Both the position numbers and the translations under genes were made by a program. Positions 10,445-25,400 of a stretch of DNA of 64,000 nt are shown here, one piece after another. This DNA comes from Rostratula benghalensis (taxonomy: Eukaryota; Chordata; Aves; Charadriiformes; Rostratulidae). Location of the stretch: the NCBI GenBank assembly GCA_013399305.1, contig VXAI01000447.1, positions 231,231 through 295,230 of the forward strand, read 5' to 3'. Positions within the stretch are counted from its first letter, which is position 1, and the number at the start of each line of letters is the position of its first letter. The notes under the pieces are model-generated. The model was not told where the DNA came from. It saw only the letters and a program-made list of their open reading frames with translations, and did not search any database.

Positions 10445-13400
10445 GTACGGGGGACGGGCTGCGGCCGAGACCGCTGCGTCTGGGTTGCCGGGGGGCTGGG
10501 GGTGCGTGCTGGGAGAGCCCCAAAGCGGGGGGGGACGGGACCCGGGGATGTCGGTGGGGCCGGTTTCCAGTGCGTGTCCGTGGGAGCAGGGGGGACCGTG
10601 TAGGCAGGAGCGGGGTGGGTTGGTGGCGTGTCAGCCGTGGGTCTGGGGTGTCGGGGGCCCTGGCGGTCAGGGTGAGGAGGGGTTCGTGCAGGGGAGCGTG
10701 CGGCTGCGGAGATTGAAAGGGGGGATTTGTTCATGGCGATGGAAGGCGCTACTGCTCCTCGTCTATAGCCCTCCTGGGGTGGCTGCAGATGGAGCGGCTG
10801 AGGTGGCTGGCATCCTCTCCTGCCCAGCAGGGAGAAGGTGTCCATTCAGCTGGTCCTGGTGTCTGGCCTCCCGCTGATTTACACACCAAACTCTCTGGTT
10901 AATTGTCCTGAGGGGTCATTAGCTCTATCCGGCCTTCAGAGAGAGGAATAAAAGAGGCTCCGTTTAAACGAGGGTGAAGTACATCACAAAACACACAGAA
11001 AAACCGTGCAGAATGGATGCAGTGATTTTTTTTTTTTTTCCCCCCGTCTGCTTAAAGACCGTTCTGGCCTCAAAGAGTTGTCAGTTGTCACAAAATAAGA
11101 CCAAGCTCCAAAAAGAGGGTCACTGATAAAAGAAAAGTAGGAAAGAAATGGGTTGGAATGGGAGAGGAAGGGTGCTGGGTGCTGGAGAAGGTGCTGGGAG
11201 GAGAGGGCAGCTCGGCAGCTGCGTGGGCAGGGAGGAGGGCGTACGAGGGAGCGGATGGAGAGCCGTCTGTCAGCGCTTTGTCCCTTCCTGGCCGCTCGCT
11301 TATGAAGGAGGGATGTTTTTCCCCCTACACCCTGTACCGGAGACCGAACCTGTAAGTGGATCTTCGGAGTGGCAGACAATGAAAGTTGATAACTATGGCC
11401 TGTGTTAACACTGGCTGTCATGGTTGCATCCCTCAAAATGCCGGCGTGCTCCTTTGTCTAGCGGCTCATCCCGAGATGTGCAGATGCCAGCTGGAATACA
11501 CGGGCAGATCAGCCCGCTCGCTGCTACACCTGTAACACGGTTGTTTTTGAAGGGATTGACGTAAGAATAAATTCATCATCTGTGTGATTAACCTAGGATT
11601 GTCATCAGCGTTGTGCAGGGGTGTCAGGCAGATTATATCCACCAATGGATGGTTGGGTTTGATTGATTATTTTATTTTTTTTTAAGATTTTGTTCTCAAA
11701 ATTTTGCTGATGATTTATTTGCGCTTCACGTTTGGTTTGAATGCTGGGGAGGGTACAAGACAATAACGGGAGCTTTGGGAAGTCTCAGCGCTGTTGCTTC
11801 AGAAATGATTGATAGCCAGACATGCTGGGGTACGGGAACCTGACACAATCCCCTGAAGAGTGTTTCAGTCCCTGGTGTGTGACCCCTCTTGCTGTGAGCA
11901 GGGCAATGGGTTTTACTGAATGCTTCCTCTTCCAGCGTGTAGAAAGATGCTTTTGCACTAAATTGTATTTCTTCTCACTTACTGAATGCTCATGCGTGAA
12001 TGTTAATGGGCTGCTCTTAATATAACACAAGTACTTGTCTCTGAATTAAACAAATCTGCAATTAAGATCTCATTCTCCAGCAGCTTATTAGTAGCTCTCA
12101 CCTGCCTCAGTCGGTCTCCTTAGTAAAGCTGCTTGGGAGAACAGTCAGTCCAGTGGGGACATTGCAGTATTGCTCCTGTGGTGTATGCCCAGGAGTGTGT
12201 ATTTTTTTTGGTGTGTGTTAAAACTACAAGTGTATCATTTTCTCAAGAAATTAAACGCGATGAAGGAGGAGTGATAAAAGAAATGCTGAAACTGCACCAG
12301 AGAAGATCCTGTATTATTCATACCCATGCACGCTTCTGAAACTGAGAGAGATTCTGACCAGTTCTGGTTGCAGCGTGATTTCTGTCAAAAAAATAGATCT
12401 TGATAGCTCATTCAGGGAGATGAATACTGCACTTGGCAAGATGTTCTCCATAGGAGATGGCAGGGGGGAAAAAAAAAAAATTGATCCCATGAGCATTGAC
12501 AAAGTAAACAATCTTATTTCTAACAGACACATCATCCATTTTGTCTGAAGCGGAGAACCACATCTTTAAGAGAATAGTCATCCTACAGAAAGAGGAGAGA
12601 AGCTGATAAATGGCCAAGCTTAAAGGAAAATTGACGTTCCCTCTGAAAAGGGAGAACAGCCTCATGAAAGCTTGAATCTACAAATGAAAAAAATTTCGGA
12701 GGTGTTTCATTTTAAGTTACTACGGGTGGGCCAGTTTAAAGCAGAGTGGAAGGGAACTTGCAGGAGGTCCTGTGCTGAGAGCCATAGCCATGTGGAAACA
12801 CAACTACCTGCGTTTGGCCAGTGCTAATGATACTTCTGGGTTCCAGTATTTCCCACTTCAGCTCTTGAAAAATGCCTTATTTCTTATAGAATATTTCCTT
12901 TTCTGCCTTGGCCTTTTTGTTCTTCTTTACTGCCCATCTTTTGGACATCAGGTGAGAAGACTCTTCTCATCGTCCACAACTCTTCTGTCTGCCACACCGC
13001 CGGGGGTGTCCGCACCGAATTCTTGACCATGAAGTGGGTGCAGATGGTGCTCACTTAGATCTTTGTGTGCAGATGCAGGAGCCAGCATAGGCAGCGTAGT
13101 GACAGCACTTGGAGCAAGAAATGGGATCTCTTCTGAGTGCTTCCAGAGCTAATCACCCCGTAGTGAGTGTGCCTGAGTTTCAGATGTGTCCTCGGGCAGG
13201 TAATGCCACATGCCTGTCCCTCCAAAGAGGTGGAAATGGGCTTGCACTCCTGTGTCGAAATACCCTTTTGGTTCCTCAGCTGCGTGTACAAAGAGGGTGC
13301 TCTGAGCTAACACAGAGCTCTGCTCACCAGTAAGCTGCTGTGGGGCTTTAAAATAACAGAAATTACTGTCTGTGCTCAGTGGTGTAAGGACTCCAGGTCA

Positions 13401-16400
13401 ATAGCTCTTTGGATCTCAGCATGGTAATCTTGCCGTCCTTCCTGCTGGCTGAGTGCTGCTCTCTTCGCTCCATTGAGGACCCCAGCAACGTCAGTGAAGT
13501 TAAGGATTTTGAAGCTGTGATTACTATCATCATAATTGTTGGTTTAACTTATGCAAATGCTGGCTCTGAGCTCTGATAATTTCTCGGTAATGGAGTAGTA
13601 GGCTTAAAAAGAGGTAAAAGACAATCTTGCACTCTGTGGGGGCACTTTTTTAGAAAGATGAGCCTTAAATCAGTGCCTAATTCTGACAGGGTGAACACAA
13701 ATCTTAGCTGTCCTGAGGATCTGCTGTAGTCTTGGCTGGACTCAGCCATTGGGTACACTGGTGTTTGGGTGGCAACACATCAGAAAGGATGGAACTGCCA
13801 AGGAGCAAGTGTGTGGGGGTCAATAATAGGGCATTGAGGATCCATGATGGCTATGGGGACCTGCTCTGTGAGTCCTGGGTGCAGTTTGCAATTAAAACTG
13901 CAGGGCCATGGAAGATGGGTATGTGAAGTCCACCTTTGACTGCCAGTGACCTTAGCACAGCCTTTCCCAGTCCAGGATGAGGGACATCCTTAAGGTCAAT
14001 AGGGATGCATTTGCTGGTGTGGAGGAGAACCAGCTTATTCCACGCATGGATTTTGTAAAATTTCCAAAAACAGAATAAAAAGTGAGGTTTTGGTAGGGAA
14101 CAACAGCAACTGACTTGAAGCTGACCAGGCAAAACCCAGCAAGCTTTGTGTAGGAGAGAGGAGGTGGTTTTAGTAGCAGGGACAGTCAGTGTGATAGTGG
14201 ACCTGCTGGGAGTCGGGAAGCCAGAAGCAGTCCTCAGCTCTGAAGAGGTGAGAGCTTCCAGATGAGGACTCTGTGTACTACAGAGGACAAGGACTATACC
14301 TAAAGAAACACAAGGAGGGAAATGCCAAAAATCACTGGAGAGGATGAGATTTCCTGAAGCCACCGTGCCTAAATGGCAGGATCCAGGAGCACTCCCAGGC
14401 CTGGGTGTGTGCTCCAGCTGTGCTATGGCCTAAGTGGGTGAGGTGCAGGTGTGCTCCAGTTCCTTCCTGTGTCATCCTATGTCCTGGTTTCCTCGGGAAG
14501 GACACCCTCTTGCACTGGCAGAAGGTATCTGAGGTGTGCCCTGACAGTGATGTGGAATTAGGCTTTTGGGAGACTGTAGCCACAGGTCATGCTGCAAATG
14601 CAGCTACCCTGAAGTCCAGGGAGAACTGAGCCTCTGCAGACGGGGAAAAGCACATTCCTTACAGGGATCCTGTACCCACGTGAGTGTGGGGAGCAGGGAG
14701 GCTTTGATCAGGACGCAGAGGAAGGTACCAAATAGCTGTGAGGGACATGCAAGGCTCTGGTAGGTCAGGACTCCAGCACAAGGACTGTCCAGCTTAGCAG
14801 CCCTCTGCCCTGGCTGTGAGATGGCAGGGTGAAATTATGCCTCAGCCACCTGGAACCAAGTGTTTGGCAGAGAGAAAATGGTTTCCAAAGTCAAAATGTC
14901 TCCTAGAGACTGACAGTGAGCCTTCCTTGTGTCAGCTGTTCTCTTAGAAAGAGTTGAGTTAGAGATAAAATTCAGCCTAGGCTGCTGCTCTCGCACACTA
15001 TTGAACACTGGCAGATGCACTGTGTTACAATCAATAGCTTTGAAGAGAAGTGATGTGAAATATTAATTTAATGGATTGATAAAAAACATTGGAAGAATGT
15101 GCTCTGAACGTGTAGTTTAGTTTAGAATACTCTTTTGTCTGGGTTTTATCTATTGAACTTCTCTATAATTTTAAACATTAAACTTCTCTATAATTTTGAA
15201 CATTAAAGTGTCACAAAGTTATTAAATAGAGAGAGCCCCTATGTGTGTTTTCATGTTGCCATGGATATTTCTCAATTGCAGCACTGTGTTGAGTTGGGGT
15301 GCATATGATTTTTTAAGGAAAATGATAATTCAAGTCTTTTTTAACTGGTCTATTTGTATATTTTTTAAAAGTGTATGTATCAAGCATGTTAAGTCCTTTG
15401 GTTGTTTAGTCTCTTTTAGCTTCATCCAAGTTACCTTTGAAGGTTTGTAAACCTTTAAGCGGTTTTGTTAGTTATTTGGTAGGTATCCATGTTCACATGG
15501 CAAACATACAGCAGACAAGGGAAATTCTTCACACAGCTAGAACATTAACCGTTTTTCCTATTCTTTTAGAAGTTAAATGATAGTTCATCCCTGTAACCTT
15601 GTGAACATGCGAACTCTAAGCCTCATCTGCTTTACCCCAGGGATGCTGTGGGGCAAATCTGGATCAGTCTTGGAATCTGCAAGTACGTGGAGAGTTTGCC
15701 TGTTGCCTAATCCCTGCCGTGCACTTCTCCAGCTCTCCTGGCTGGTGCAGGAGCCAGCAAAAGCCGTGGCTTTTCCCCTCTGTGGCACAGTTCAAGGGTG
15801 TATCCTTGGCCAGAGATTATCCTAGAGATTGTAAGAAATGCCCCTCTCTCTGCTGGCTAAATGCTAGCTCTAGGTAAGCAGGTGTTTGTTTTATAAATGG
15901 ATTCAAATTGAGAATAATTTGAGGAGGGCTGCTGGCAAATCAGTCTTTCATCAGAGGAAGTGGTATGAAATGGACCTAGATGATGCCGCAGGTGATACCT
16001 GCAGGGGTTGGTGATCTCGCACCCGGTCGTGAGTTCTTCCACATCATCAGTGCAGAGACTGACTCTGACACAGCAGATGGGCCTCACTGGTGCAGTGCTG
16101 AGCAAGCCGTGCTGTTCCTTGAGTCCCCTGGGCACCAAAGGCAGCTTTCTGCACTCCAGATCTGTCACCTGCTTTTGTGATCAGTAGACTGCAATTGCGG
16201 AGGGTGGCTTTTATCTTCTCCTGTGGCCATGTGAGACCAGGTAAGAGCAGAAGCCCTGTGAACAAGTCAGCACTAGGAACAAGAGGTTTGAAACCTTGGC
16301 CTCATTTGTGTTGCTCTTGGTGGTGTGGCCACCTGTGAGAGCCATAGTCACAGAATCACAGAGTATCAGGGATGGGAAGGGACCTTGAAAGCTCACCCAG

Positions 16401-19400
16401 TCCAATCCCCCTGCCAGAGCAGGAACACCCAGATCAGGTCACACAGGAACGCGTCCAGACAGGTCTTGAACGTCTTCAGAGAAGGAGACTCCACCACCTC
16501 TCTGGGCAGCCCCTTCCAGTGCTCCCTCACCCTCACTGTGAAGAAGTTTTTCCTCATATTTAAATGGAATCTCCTGTGTTCCAGCTTGCACCCATTGCCC
16601 CTTGTCCTATCATAGGCCATTGCTGAGAAGAGCCTGGCTCCATCCTCCTGACACTCACCCTTTCCTTATTTATAAACATTCAGGAGGTCACCCCTCAGTC
16701 TCCTCTTCTCCAAGCTCAAGAGACCCAGCTCCCTCAGCCTTGGCCAAGTTCACGCTGTGCTGGTAGAAATGCAGAGGGAAGTGGCAGTCTCTGTCCCAAA
16801 GAGCTTCCATTCTGTGGCAGAACCCACCGGATGGGCACGGTGAGACAGATGGGAGAGCACAGGGAGGGGATGACGTGGTGTGGGTCAGTGCTCAGTGTGG
16901 TGGGCAGCTTTCCCAGGCCATCAGCTGCCACCCGCTCCCTTCTCCCACTGGGCACCCCTGCAGAGCCTCCAGCATGCCCCAACCTGGAGTGTCCACCTGG
17001 TGCTGGATGTAGGCTGAGGAGTTGTTTGAAGTGATGTAGGATGGGGGAGAAGAGAGGTAGCAGCCAGCCCCTGGTTCTGAAGTGCTGTGCCACCACAGAC
17101 TGTGTGGATATTTCCTTGCTGGTCATCTGGGTTTGGATTCACAGAGGAGAGGGAGCATGGATGAGGTCATGGGCTTCCTGATGGTGGCACGATAGTGTCC
17201 CCTGAGCACTTCTTATTGCAGCACACACTTGCAGTCATGGGGAAGCAGAATATTCTCTCCTTCCCTCAAAGGTGACCGAGTCTGGCCTGACGTGTGTTAC
17301 AGGTGCTGGGAGGATGCTACGTTCCAGCCATGTGGCAGGGGCTACAAGGGGGCTGGTTATACATGGCCTCTGCCAGCCCCAGGGGAGAGGTACCTTTTTC
17401 TCTTATTTTGCTGTCAATTTACTTCCAAATAGAAGAGGCTGTCCCTGGAAAGCTTTCCATCTAGGAGAGACTGTTTCCTTACTCCTATGTCATGTGAAAT
17501 TAATTCTAATGCAACATTTATTAATTGAAAAGCACTTTGTTCTCCAGGCTAAAAAAAAATTATCTTTACTCTGTCAGATTCCTACATCAGGACAAGTTGT
17601 GGAATGCTGTACTACTTCACTTAACATTTCTGTTTGACAGAAAGTGTGTATCTGCTTTGTGTAGGGGAGAATTAAGTTTGATTGAAGCAGTTGTTTTGAG
17701 GAGTAATTTATCTGTGCAATTATTTTCTGAAGCACTATCTGCTTGTAGAGAGTTCAGTTAAGATTAGAAATGTGAACGTTTTGATTTAGGAAACAATCTG
17801 CAAGTTGCTAATTTGTTTTGGTGGGGCAGTGAGACCTGGCTTTCACAGGCTCCTCAGCCCTGCCATCATCTCCTCTCCTCCCCACAAACATCTGTCGTGA
17901 AGCAACCTTCGCGTATTTGAATAAGGATTTCTGGTCTTCTGCAGAACTGCTCGATGCGATTGGAATATCCATCTATCCAAGCCATGTTCCTTTGAGGTTT
18001 GGCTTTTTTTTCTGGGAGAGGATGTGAAAACCATGCTCTGTTGTATGAGAACATGTGTTGCAGGACCCCCATCATGACACAAACGATGCCTCAGTAGGTG
18101 CCATCACTTAAATCATCCACTGATGACACGCACAAATTAGGTGCGCTGTGATTTCGCTGTCAAACCGAGCTTGCCTTGGGATCTGCATTTAAGTTATATT
18201 TTTGGCTTGGCTTTTTGGGAAACAGTGCTCGTGTAAAGGCTGGGAAGCCCAGGTAGAGCCTAACATCACACAGGAATACAGCAAAGCTCGCCAGCCCTGT
18301 CTTACAACCGAACCCAGCCACAGTTCAATCACTGTGGCAGGCAATAGTTAGCTTTGTGCCACTGGAGCATTGTGTCACCTTATATCACTGTATCACTCCT
18401 GTCACTGTAGTACACAAAGAACTCATACAGCCTTGCAGAAGCCAGTCTAAAACATGTGAGTGGTCAATAATTTGGAGAGTACAGCATGTACAAAGGTAAA
18501 TGTCATATTTTTCTCAAAACTGTTTTATGAGTAAGAGGTACTTGTGCTAACGTCTGTGTGTTCTTATTCTTAGAAATGTGGAGGTAGAAGGGGTCCTGAG
18601 GAGTCACTTGTGTCTGCTTCCCAAGTAATGAACCTAGTCCTAATTAGAAGTACAGTTTACCCTAAAATTTAGCTTAAGTCTCCATGGAAATTAAGCAAAT
18701 AGTGTTGTCTTGCTCCCAGCAGCATGGGAAACAATTGGTGGCTGCTGTTTTCAGAGCAACTCTTCGCATTGCAGAACAGGTCTTCCCTGTACTGATAATC
18801 ACAATCTAGGAAATCAGTGGAATTGTGACTGTTGCTGCCTGGTGTTCTTTCCTTTCCTTTCCTTTAGCTTTTTGGACCAAAGAAGCCTGACTGAATTTTT
18901 TGCATGGAGCAGTTTTCCAAGGATCGTGTTGGCCTTGTTGCCGGACTCGGGGTCTTGCAAGAAGAGCAGAGCGGGCAGGGCCCTGGCTCCTGGGAGGGAG
19001 GAATGACCATCTCCCACACCATGTGCAGTGGTCCCAAAAATACACCCGGTGCTTTGCAGGAGTGTCCCCGCTCCACACTCACAGCTGGGGTATGATCCAT
19101 GTCACTTTCCAGATCATTCTCTGCCGAAATGCTGCCCTGGCTCTCTCGTTCCCTTGCTGCCCTTTTTGCATTTCTTTTTTTCAGCGTTTTGAAGTTACTG
19201 CTTTTTATATGTGCCTTTATTGATTTTCCTTTTATTGATTTGGAGGGGTGAGCAATTTTATCCCCTCGGTATCACCTTGAATTCTGTACCTATTTTTTAG
19301 CAAAACTGTGCTGCGGGGATTTTGGGGGTTGGCAAGTGGGATAAATGTTCTTAATAAGGCGATTTTTCTACCAGGCTCCAGAAATACTGCATCGTTTTGT

Positions 19401-22400
19401 GGGTGATTTTGGCAGCTGGAGGAGATCCTGTGTAGCTGAGGATCCGTGGGGGAAGCACAGCATCCCTGGAATCCTTTGCATCTGGAGTGGCTGATTTTTT
19501 TAGGCACCTTCTCATTGCCTCATTTTGCAATGAGGTTCAAGGGACTGTTGAGGGGTCATTTACAGTTAATAGCTAGAGTAAAGGTAATTGTGGTTAATGG
19601 TACTTCACATTGGTGACAGGGTTGGCCTAATTGGTTACAGTGTCCCTCCTCATGGCACATGTGATTGTGCCCCTCTCTGGAGCTGACCATCTTCCTCAGT
19701 GCAGCAGCTCAGCCATTGGTGGCAGGGAAATGGCAGTGTCACTGGTGGGCAGGGGTGTGTGGGCACAGCCTGCCCCTCACCGGGCTCCATGGGCAGTATG
19801 GATGAGGGTGACAGTTTCCCAGTGGTGACAGTTTCCCAGTGGTGATGGACTCTTGCCAGCTGCCCACCAGCAGGATGTGTATTTACAGTTAGTAAGGAAT
19901 GGATCCTGCCACGTGGATGGAAAACGTTAACTGTGTTGCAGCCAAGATGTCTAAGAAGATTAAGATATATTTTTTTTGTTTTTGAAAATCCAACTCCCTG
20001 GTTAGCACTTCTCAGCATCCTGGAAGGATTGTGTGGGTGGGTGATTTTTTTCACTTTTATTTTTATTTACCTTTCCTTTCTTGCATTTGATGCGTGACAT
20101 CACAGCAGTAGCAAAAAGTTAGGAAAATTTTGATTGAAGATTTTAAGGTTGCTGCTTTATCTCTGTATTTGGGTTTTAATCAGGTTGTCAGGAAAATAAA
20201 TGAGAAGGCCTTTCCTCTTTCTGACGCCTGTTAGACTGCCAGGTTCATTTCTGGATGGCGGTATCATGACAAGTCACACCCAGTAGCTTTCTTTGTCCCT
20301 TGTGTTCAGTTGACACTGCTGTCCCTCTGGCTGAAGCCCTGCTGCTGGCCATGAAATCTCATCGGTGGGATTAGGGCAATTGTTCTGCACCAGTTCTTCA
20401 ACTTTTACAGTAGTTTCAATTAAACTTGTGATAAGGGTGGATAGTGATCCAGACTTTTGAGGCTTGACAGTATTCTGCTCCCCCCAAAGCAAAAGGAATT
20501 GCAGCAATTGCTGTCACAGCCTGTGTCACTGTCACACTGAGTTACATTTAAATGGTGCTTTTGGTGCATTTGTCAAAAAAAACCCCATTTTTGTGTAGGT
20601 TGGTTGATCCCTGTACATCTGCTACATCCCATGTTGCATCCCTTCTAGATGTGGGATTCTTGTTTCAATGTAAGTAGACAGGAAAAGGTCAGGTAGTATT
20701 CCTTGATGTGTCTTGAGATAAAACCAAGCTTTCTGAAACAAATAAAGTTTTCAAGAGTCTGTGCTTGTTTTAAATATTGAGTATGAGAAATTGGGCATTT
20801 TTAAAAAGACCTGGGAGTTTTGGTCTGTAGTATTTGTTGAAAGTGAATGGGATTTGGGGCTGTACCTGCTTTCAGCAGCTCAGAAAATCACCCTGCGAGC
20901 GTGGGGCTGAGACTGGCGCTTTCCTTGTGCGAAGGCAGCTTGAGCCGAGCAGCAGACTCTCCCTTGGGTTCACCCTTTCCAGTAAGTTGGTGAAGGAACA
21001 CTGGGGATGCTGGTCTGGAAAGCAGGGCAAGCGGTGCCGAAAGCACAGGCCAGTGCTCAGCCTGGCAGACAGTGCATATTAAATCAGGGTGATTTATGGA
21101 ACTATTTCTGTTAAAAGCTTCCTCGTGCGCTTTAGAAAGCGGAGCTGCCAGATTGGTCAAAATCCAACAGCCAGAGAGTTGGAATTGGCTGCTGGCTGCA
21201 GTAATAACCATGGCAGATCTCTAACAGCCGGTTCGGGCAGGCTTTGCAGGCTGCCACATCGTTGCTGCTTCGCAGAAAAGAGACAGTGTCAAAATGTTAC
21301 GGGGTATGAGGACATTTCCATGGTAACGTTAGCATCCCATGACACCCGTTCTTGTACTGCGGTGTCAGTGCGTGCTGTCGTCGTCACACGTTCTTCCTCC
21401 ATCTGGGGCCTGTAGGTACCAACCCCATGGATTTCTTCAGTGAAGGCTCGTAGGTATGGGGCTGGGGGTGGAAGAGGTACTCTCTCTTAAATAAGGCAGG
21501 TATTCCTGCTTTTAGCATAGCAACTCGTGCATAATTCAGCTTAAAAGCACCTCTTTTTGCCTTCTGCTGTGCTACTTTTTAGCAGCTTTTTCTCTCTGAT
21601 CAGAGAGCTCGCTGCAACGGCTGCTTTGTCCTGGCATCAGAAGCACCCACACTCCTCTATCTCGCAGCTCTTTGCCAGGTGGCTCCAAGATCACTCAGAT
21701 CGTGAGGACGCTCCAGTCCTGTTTCAGGTCTCATCCTTTCAGCCTGGAGAAGGGTTCATGCTGAGGTCCATCTGCAGCCCCGCAGCGCCCTGCTCCCTCC
21801 TCCACTGCCTTGGCCCGAGCCATCAGCTGCTCCGGGTGCTGCTGGCCATGGGGCTGGTGTTGGAAACAGCCTGAGGTTTTTGGGCACAGTCCCATCCTAT
21901 CTACCTCTGGTTTCATTTCTGTCTTAATCAGTGGTTTTGGTCTATAAATATTTCAGTATTTTACACTGCAGTAACAATGTCCCACTAGGATTCTCAGTAT
22001 TCCCCTTATATTTTTTTTTCCCTTTTCTTTTTTTCCCCTGGGTGATGTTTTCCAAAATTAGCATCATGGGTTTTGTTTTTTTTTTCACTGTACAGGTAAT
22101 GCATGTTTATTGGCTCCTTTCCACTGACACAGAGAAAGCTGTTCTCAATATTTTATGGATAAGCTAGAGCTTTGGCAAGAAATAATAAAGGTAAAGATGT
22201 TTTCTGTGAGACAGCCCATGGCCCTTCCTCCACTGCACATTTTTTCACTTCTGCCTTGTACTTTGTAAGAGCAGGAGAGAGATCTTGGTTTAGTTATTGT
22301 GCGTGCATAGGTTCTGCAAAATGCTTGGGTAAAGAGACAGTCATTTAACTAACAATTTGTTTACCCAATATCCATGAACTGTGGATGTGCAAACTGGATA

Positions 22401-25400
22401 TGTGGGTGCACAGCAAGGCTATTTTTCACCCAGCCATGCTGGTGAAAAGGGCCACGTATGATAAAACTCAGGCTTGTGATTTTAACATCTGGTCTAAAGT
22501 ATTTCACTTGAAGAGACTGCAAGAAAAAATGGGAAACTTGAGAAAGTACCCGTTGGGAATTGGGAAGGCAGCAGAACTTGACTTTTGGACACACCTATTC
22601 CTCAGAACCCACTCTGGACTCGTTAATTCTCAGCTCTCCTGTGCTGCCCAGGGCTCCGCTTTGAGCCATGCCAGACTCCCAAGTTATCTTTCTATAAACT
22701 TGTTTTTCATCTGTTTCTGCTGAATTCCTGGCTTCTGCCTGGTAACAGAGTAGGTCTGTTGTGTGACCTCTCTGCTCTCTGTCTGCAGAAGCACTCTTTG
22801 CTCCTGGACAAGAGGTGGCTATTACATCCTGAACTCAGTTTTTCCCAAGACCCAACCCAAGCCAAGTTCCTCCAAACCTGGCATCGTGTCGGCCCCCTTC
22901 CACTACATTTCTATTTCTGTCTCAGTACTGCCTGGCTTACCTACTAGAGAGCTCTATAAAATATTGCATGGTTGGTTGAGGCAAAATTTGGCTTGCTGCT
23001 CTAGGAATAATACCAGGCACATTATCCACAGTCCATTTTAGTTGGTGAATTTGACTCTCTGTTTTCACAGTCTGTTCACTGCAACCATCTGCTGCAGAGA
23101 GACAGCAAGCTTGTGGGACAGATTGACTGGGAAAATCAGGAAGTCTTATTTCAGGCCATAATTTCATGTAATTTCCTGAAATCTAGAAAACTGCGTGTTC
23201 CCTTAAACACCTTTCCCCTAGAGCCCTAAGAATGGGTTCCTGAAGATTGCCCATATTAACTGCATGGAAAATGTTGGGGAGGGAAAATGAATCCTGAAGG
23301 TGTGACAACGTGATGACCTGAAAATGTTTCGCTGATCAAAATGTTCATTAATAATTTCCAAGGCTTCTATCAGTTTTGCTAAGGGTTTGCTTTGTTGTAT
23401 GGGTTGGCCAATACCTAAGTGTTCTGCGAGTGTCAGTCGTGTAGATTAAAGCAGTATTTGGGCTCTTGATAGTCAGTAAATGGTTTGAAAACTGGATTTT
23501 GCCTGCTCTAATGTTAAACTACTGTGTCAGGAAAGATTCTCAGCCTTTTCTTTCAGTTTGTAAGGAGCCAGGGAGGGGGAGAGGAGGGAGCTTAACATCT
23601 TGATATGAGTACATCTTACAAGATTTAGTGACCTGCTCTCTTAAGCTTTTATCATCATCAGATTTGAGAGGAAATTGCAGTCAAAAGTGAACACTTTAAA
23701 ACTTGCTGATCTAAGTGGTCTAATATTCGCCCTGTTTTTCCCCTTGATATTCCTCTGCTTATCTCTCCAGACCTGCAGGTGCTCAGTCCACTCAGGCTGC
23801 AGTGCAGAAAGGGGGAAAGAGCTGCAAAACTAGGACAGACTTGGATTATATTTAACAATGTTCTATTTTGACTTGACAACCAGCTATCGAACACCTACAG
23901 GTTTGCAACTGTGATTCACTCGGAAGCTGACATAACTGATGTCACGTTGTATTAATAGCTACAGAATTGTAACTGCTTTTAGCCATGAGATTCATTAACA
24001 GCCTCTCCAAACACGCTGACAATCGCTTGAAAACCTGAAAATATTGGGTGTGTAGAAAAATGGATTGTGCCACAAAGGAACCTCCCTGGGCTGCCAAATG
24101 TATTTACAGCAAGTTGGTGCAGGTGTTATGCATAATGATTCCTCTTGGCTTCCAGCAGGTCTTACTGATAGCAAAAGGTGTTTGAGGACTGATCCACACT
24201 CTGAATTAATTAGGAGCTCCTGATCTGATGGGGGTATGTGGTGTGAGTTTATTTGGGAGTTACTGCATCCGCAGCGTTTTTCTTGGCAGACGGAAGCTGC
24301 CCAACCGATTCCTGCCTAGGTCTGACATTGTTTTGAGAGGTGCTTGGTCCTTCACTTGTTTTGAGTTGAGTATTTTGGCTTCAGTGGGACGTGTTGCTGT
24401 GACAAACTGTGCCTCGACGGTACTCTCCAGGCTGTTCTAAGTGCACTGAGTTCAGCTCCCCTTTGAGCTTTGCCCCCTTTCCTCGGTGGGGGCTGCTAGC
24501 CACCTCTGAGGAGATTGGTGCGGAGGAGGTGGAAGCATTTATTGCTTCCTACTGTGTTCTTTGAAGATTCTGAATTAGTAGGTAACGATGGTCCTCACCA
24601 GCCTTCCTTGACTATGCTCTGGGGTGAATGAGTCAGTTACTCTTCCAGCCTCTTCGTAAAGTCATCTCTGCGTTACGTACGCGCAGTTTGAAGGTTTGCA
24701 TCACTGGTGTGATAGGTCAGGACACTTGTAGAAGTGAAATGAAAACCTAGATTCAAGAGAGGATGTGTTCAGGGTGGTGTTGGCTCGATGTTGAGTTGTG
24801 TGGTCAGATTTGTCACTGGGAGTAAATCTGTGGATGTGTACTTTTGGGCTGAGACTTTTGATGCTCTGGGTACCTCTGGAAGCTGGTCCCTTGCTCCTGA
24901 CAGCAGGCAGTCGTCCCCTTCCATCAATTCCTTCTTGCCCTCCTTGCTCTTACACACATCACACTGCCTCTTCCCTTTCCCTTTGGCCATGAATAATTCA
25001 ACTGTGTTTTAAGTTTTCAGGTGATGTCTGCTCTGTCGCATTCATCTGTCACCCGTTTTTGGCGCCTGTCATTAGGATGTGACGTTGCTTTTGCTGACCT
25101 GCGACTCATGGGCTGGCCTCGTGTGCTGACTTCTGGAGATGGAGACTCTCCTGAGACCAGCAGGAATGATGGGTTGGGACCCAGCAAAATTGCAAATAAC
25201 AGTCCTTTGAGAACAGTACTGTCCAGCAAGGGAGCAAAGTGCCTGATTTTGAGAAGATGGAAATATCCTAGATATTTTTCCCCTTTCTCCTTGTTCTTTT
25301 CTACAGGGTTACAAACCTTATTTTCAAGTACACCTATAAATGGTCCTTTGCCCCTCTAGCCCTAAAGTTTTCAGTAGATGTCCAGGTAATTAAGTACAGT

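Larger units (their letters stand above)
9750..10620 (+). promoter_or_regulatory. CpG-island promoter and 5' leader of RIMS4
   Basis: CpG dinucleotides become abundant from about 9750 and thin out after about 10600, with the peak around 10000-10330, including a (GCC)n run at 10220-10241. The sequence on either side is CpG-poor. No TATA box at a convincing position was seen, so the promoter is probably of the dispersed CpG-island type. The transcription start cannot be fixed by eye; a leader starting between about 9990 and 10250 would be usual for this architecture. A 15-base T run at 9884-9898 lies within the island's upstream shoulder. Confidence 0.8.

Noticed and set aside
9754..10845. 363-codon minus-strand open frame across the CpG island
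   Set aside because: GC-rich sequence is depleted of stop codons. The peptide is Pro/Arg/Ala-rich low complexity and antisense to RIMS4 exon 1, with no recognisable domain.
9897..10877. 326-codon plus-strand open frame through the CpG island
   Set aside because: It reads through exon 1 in the wrong frame and into intron 1. Same stop-depletion artefact.
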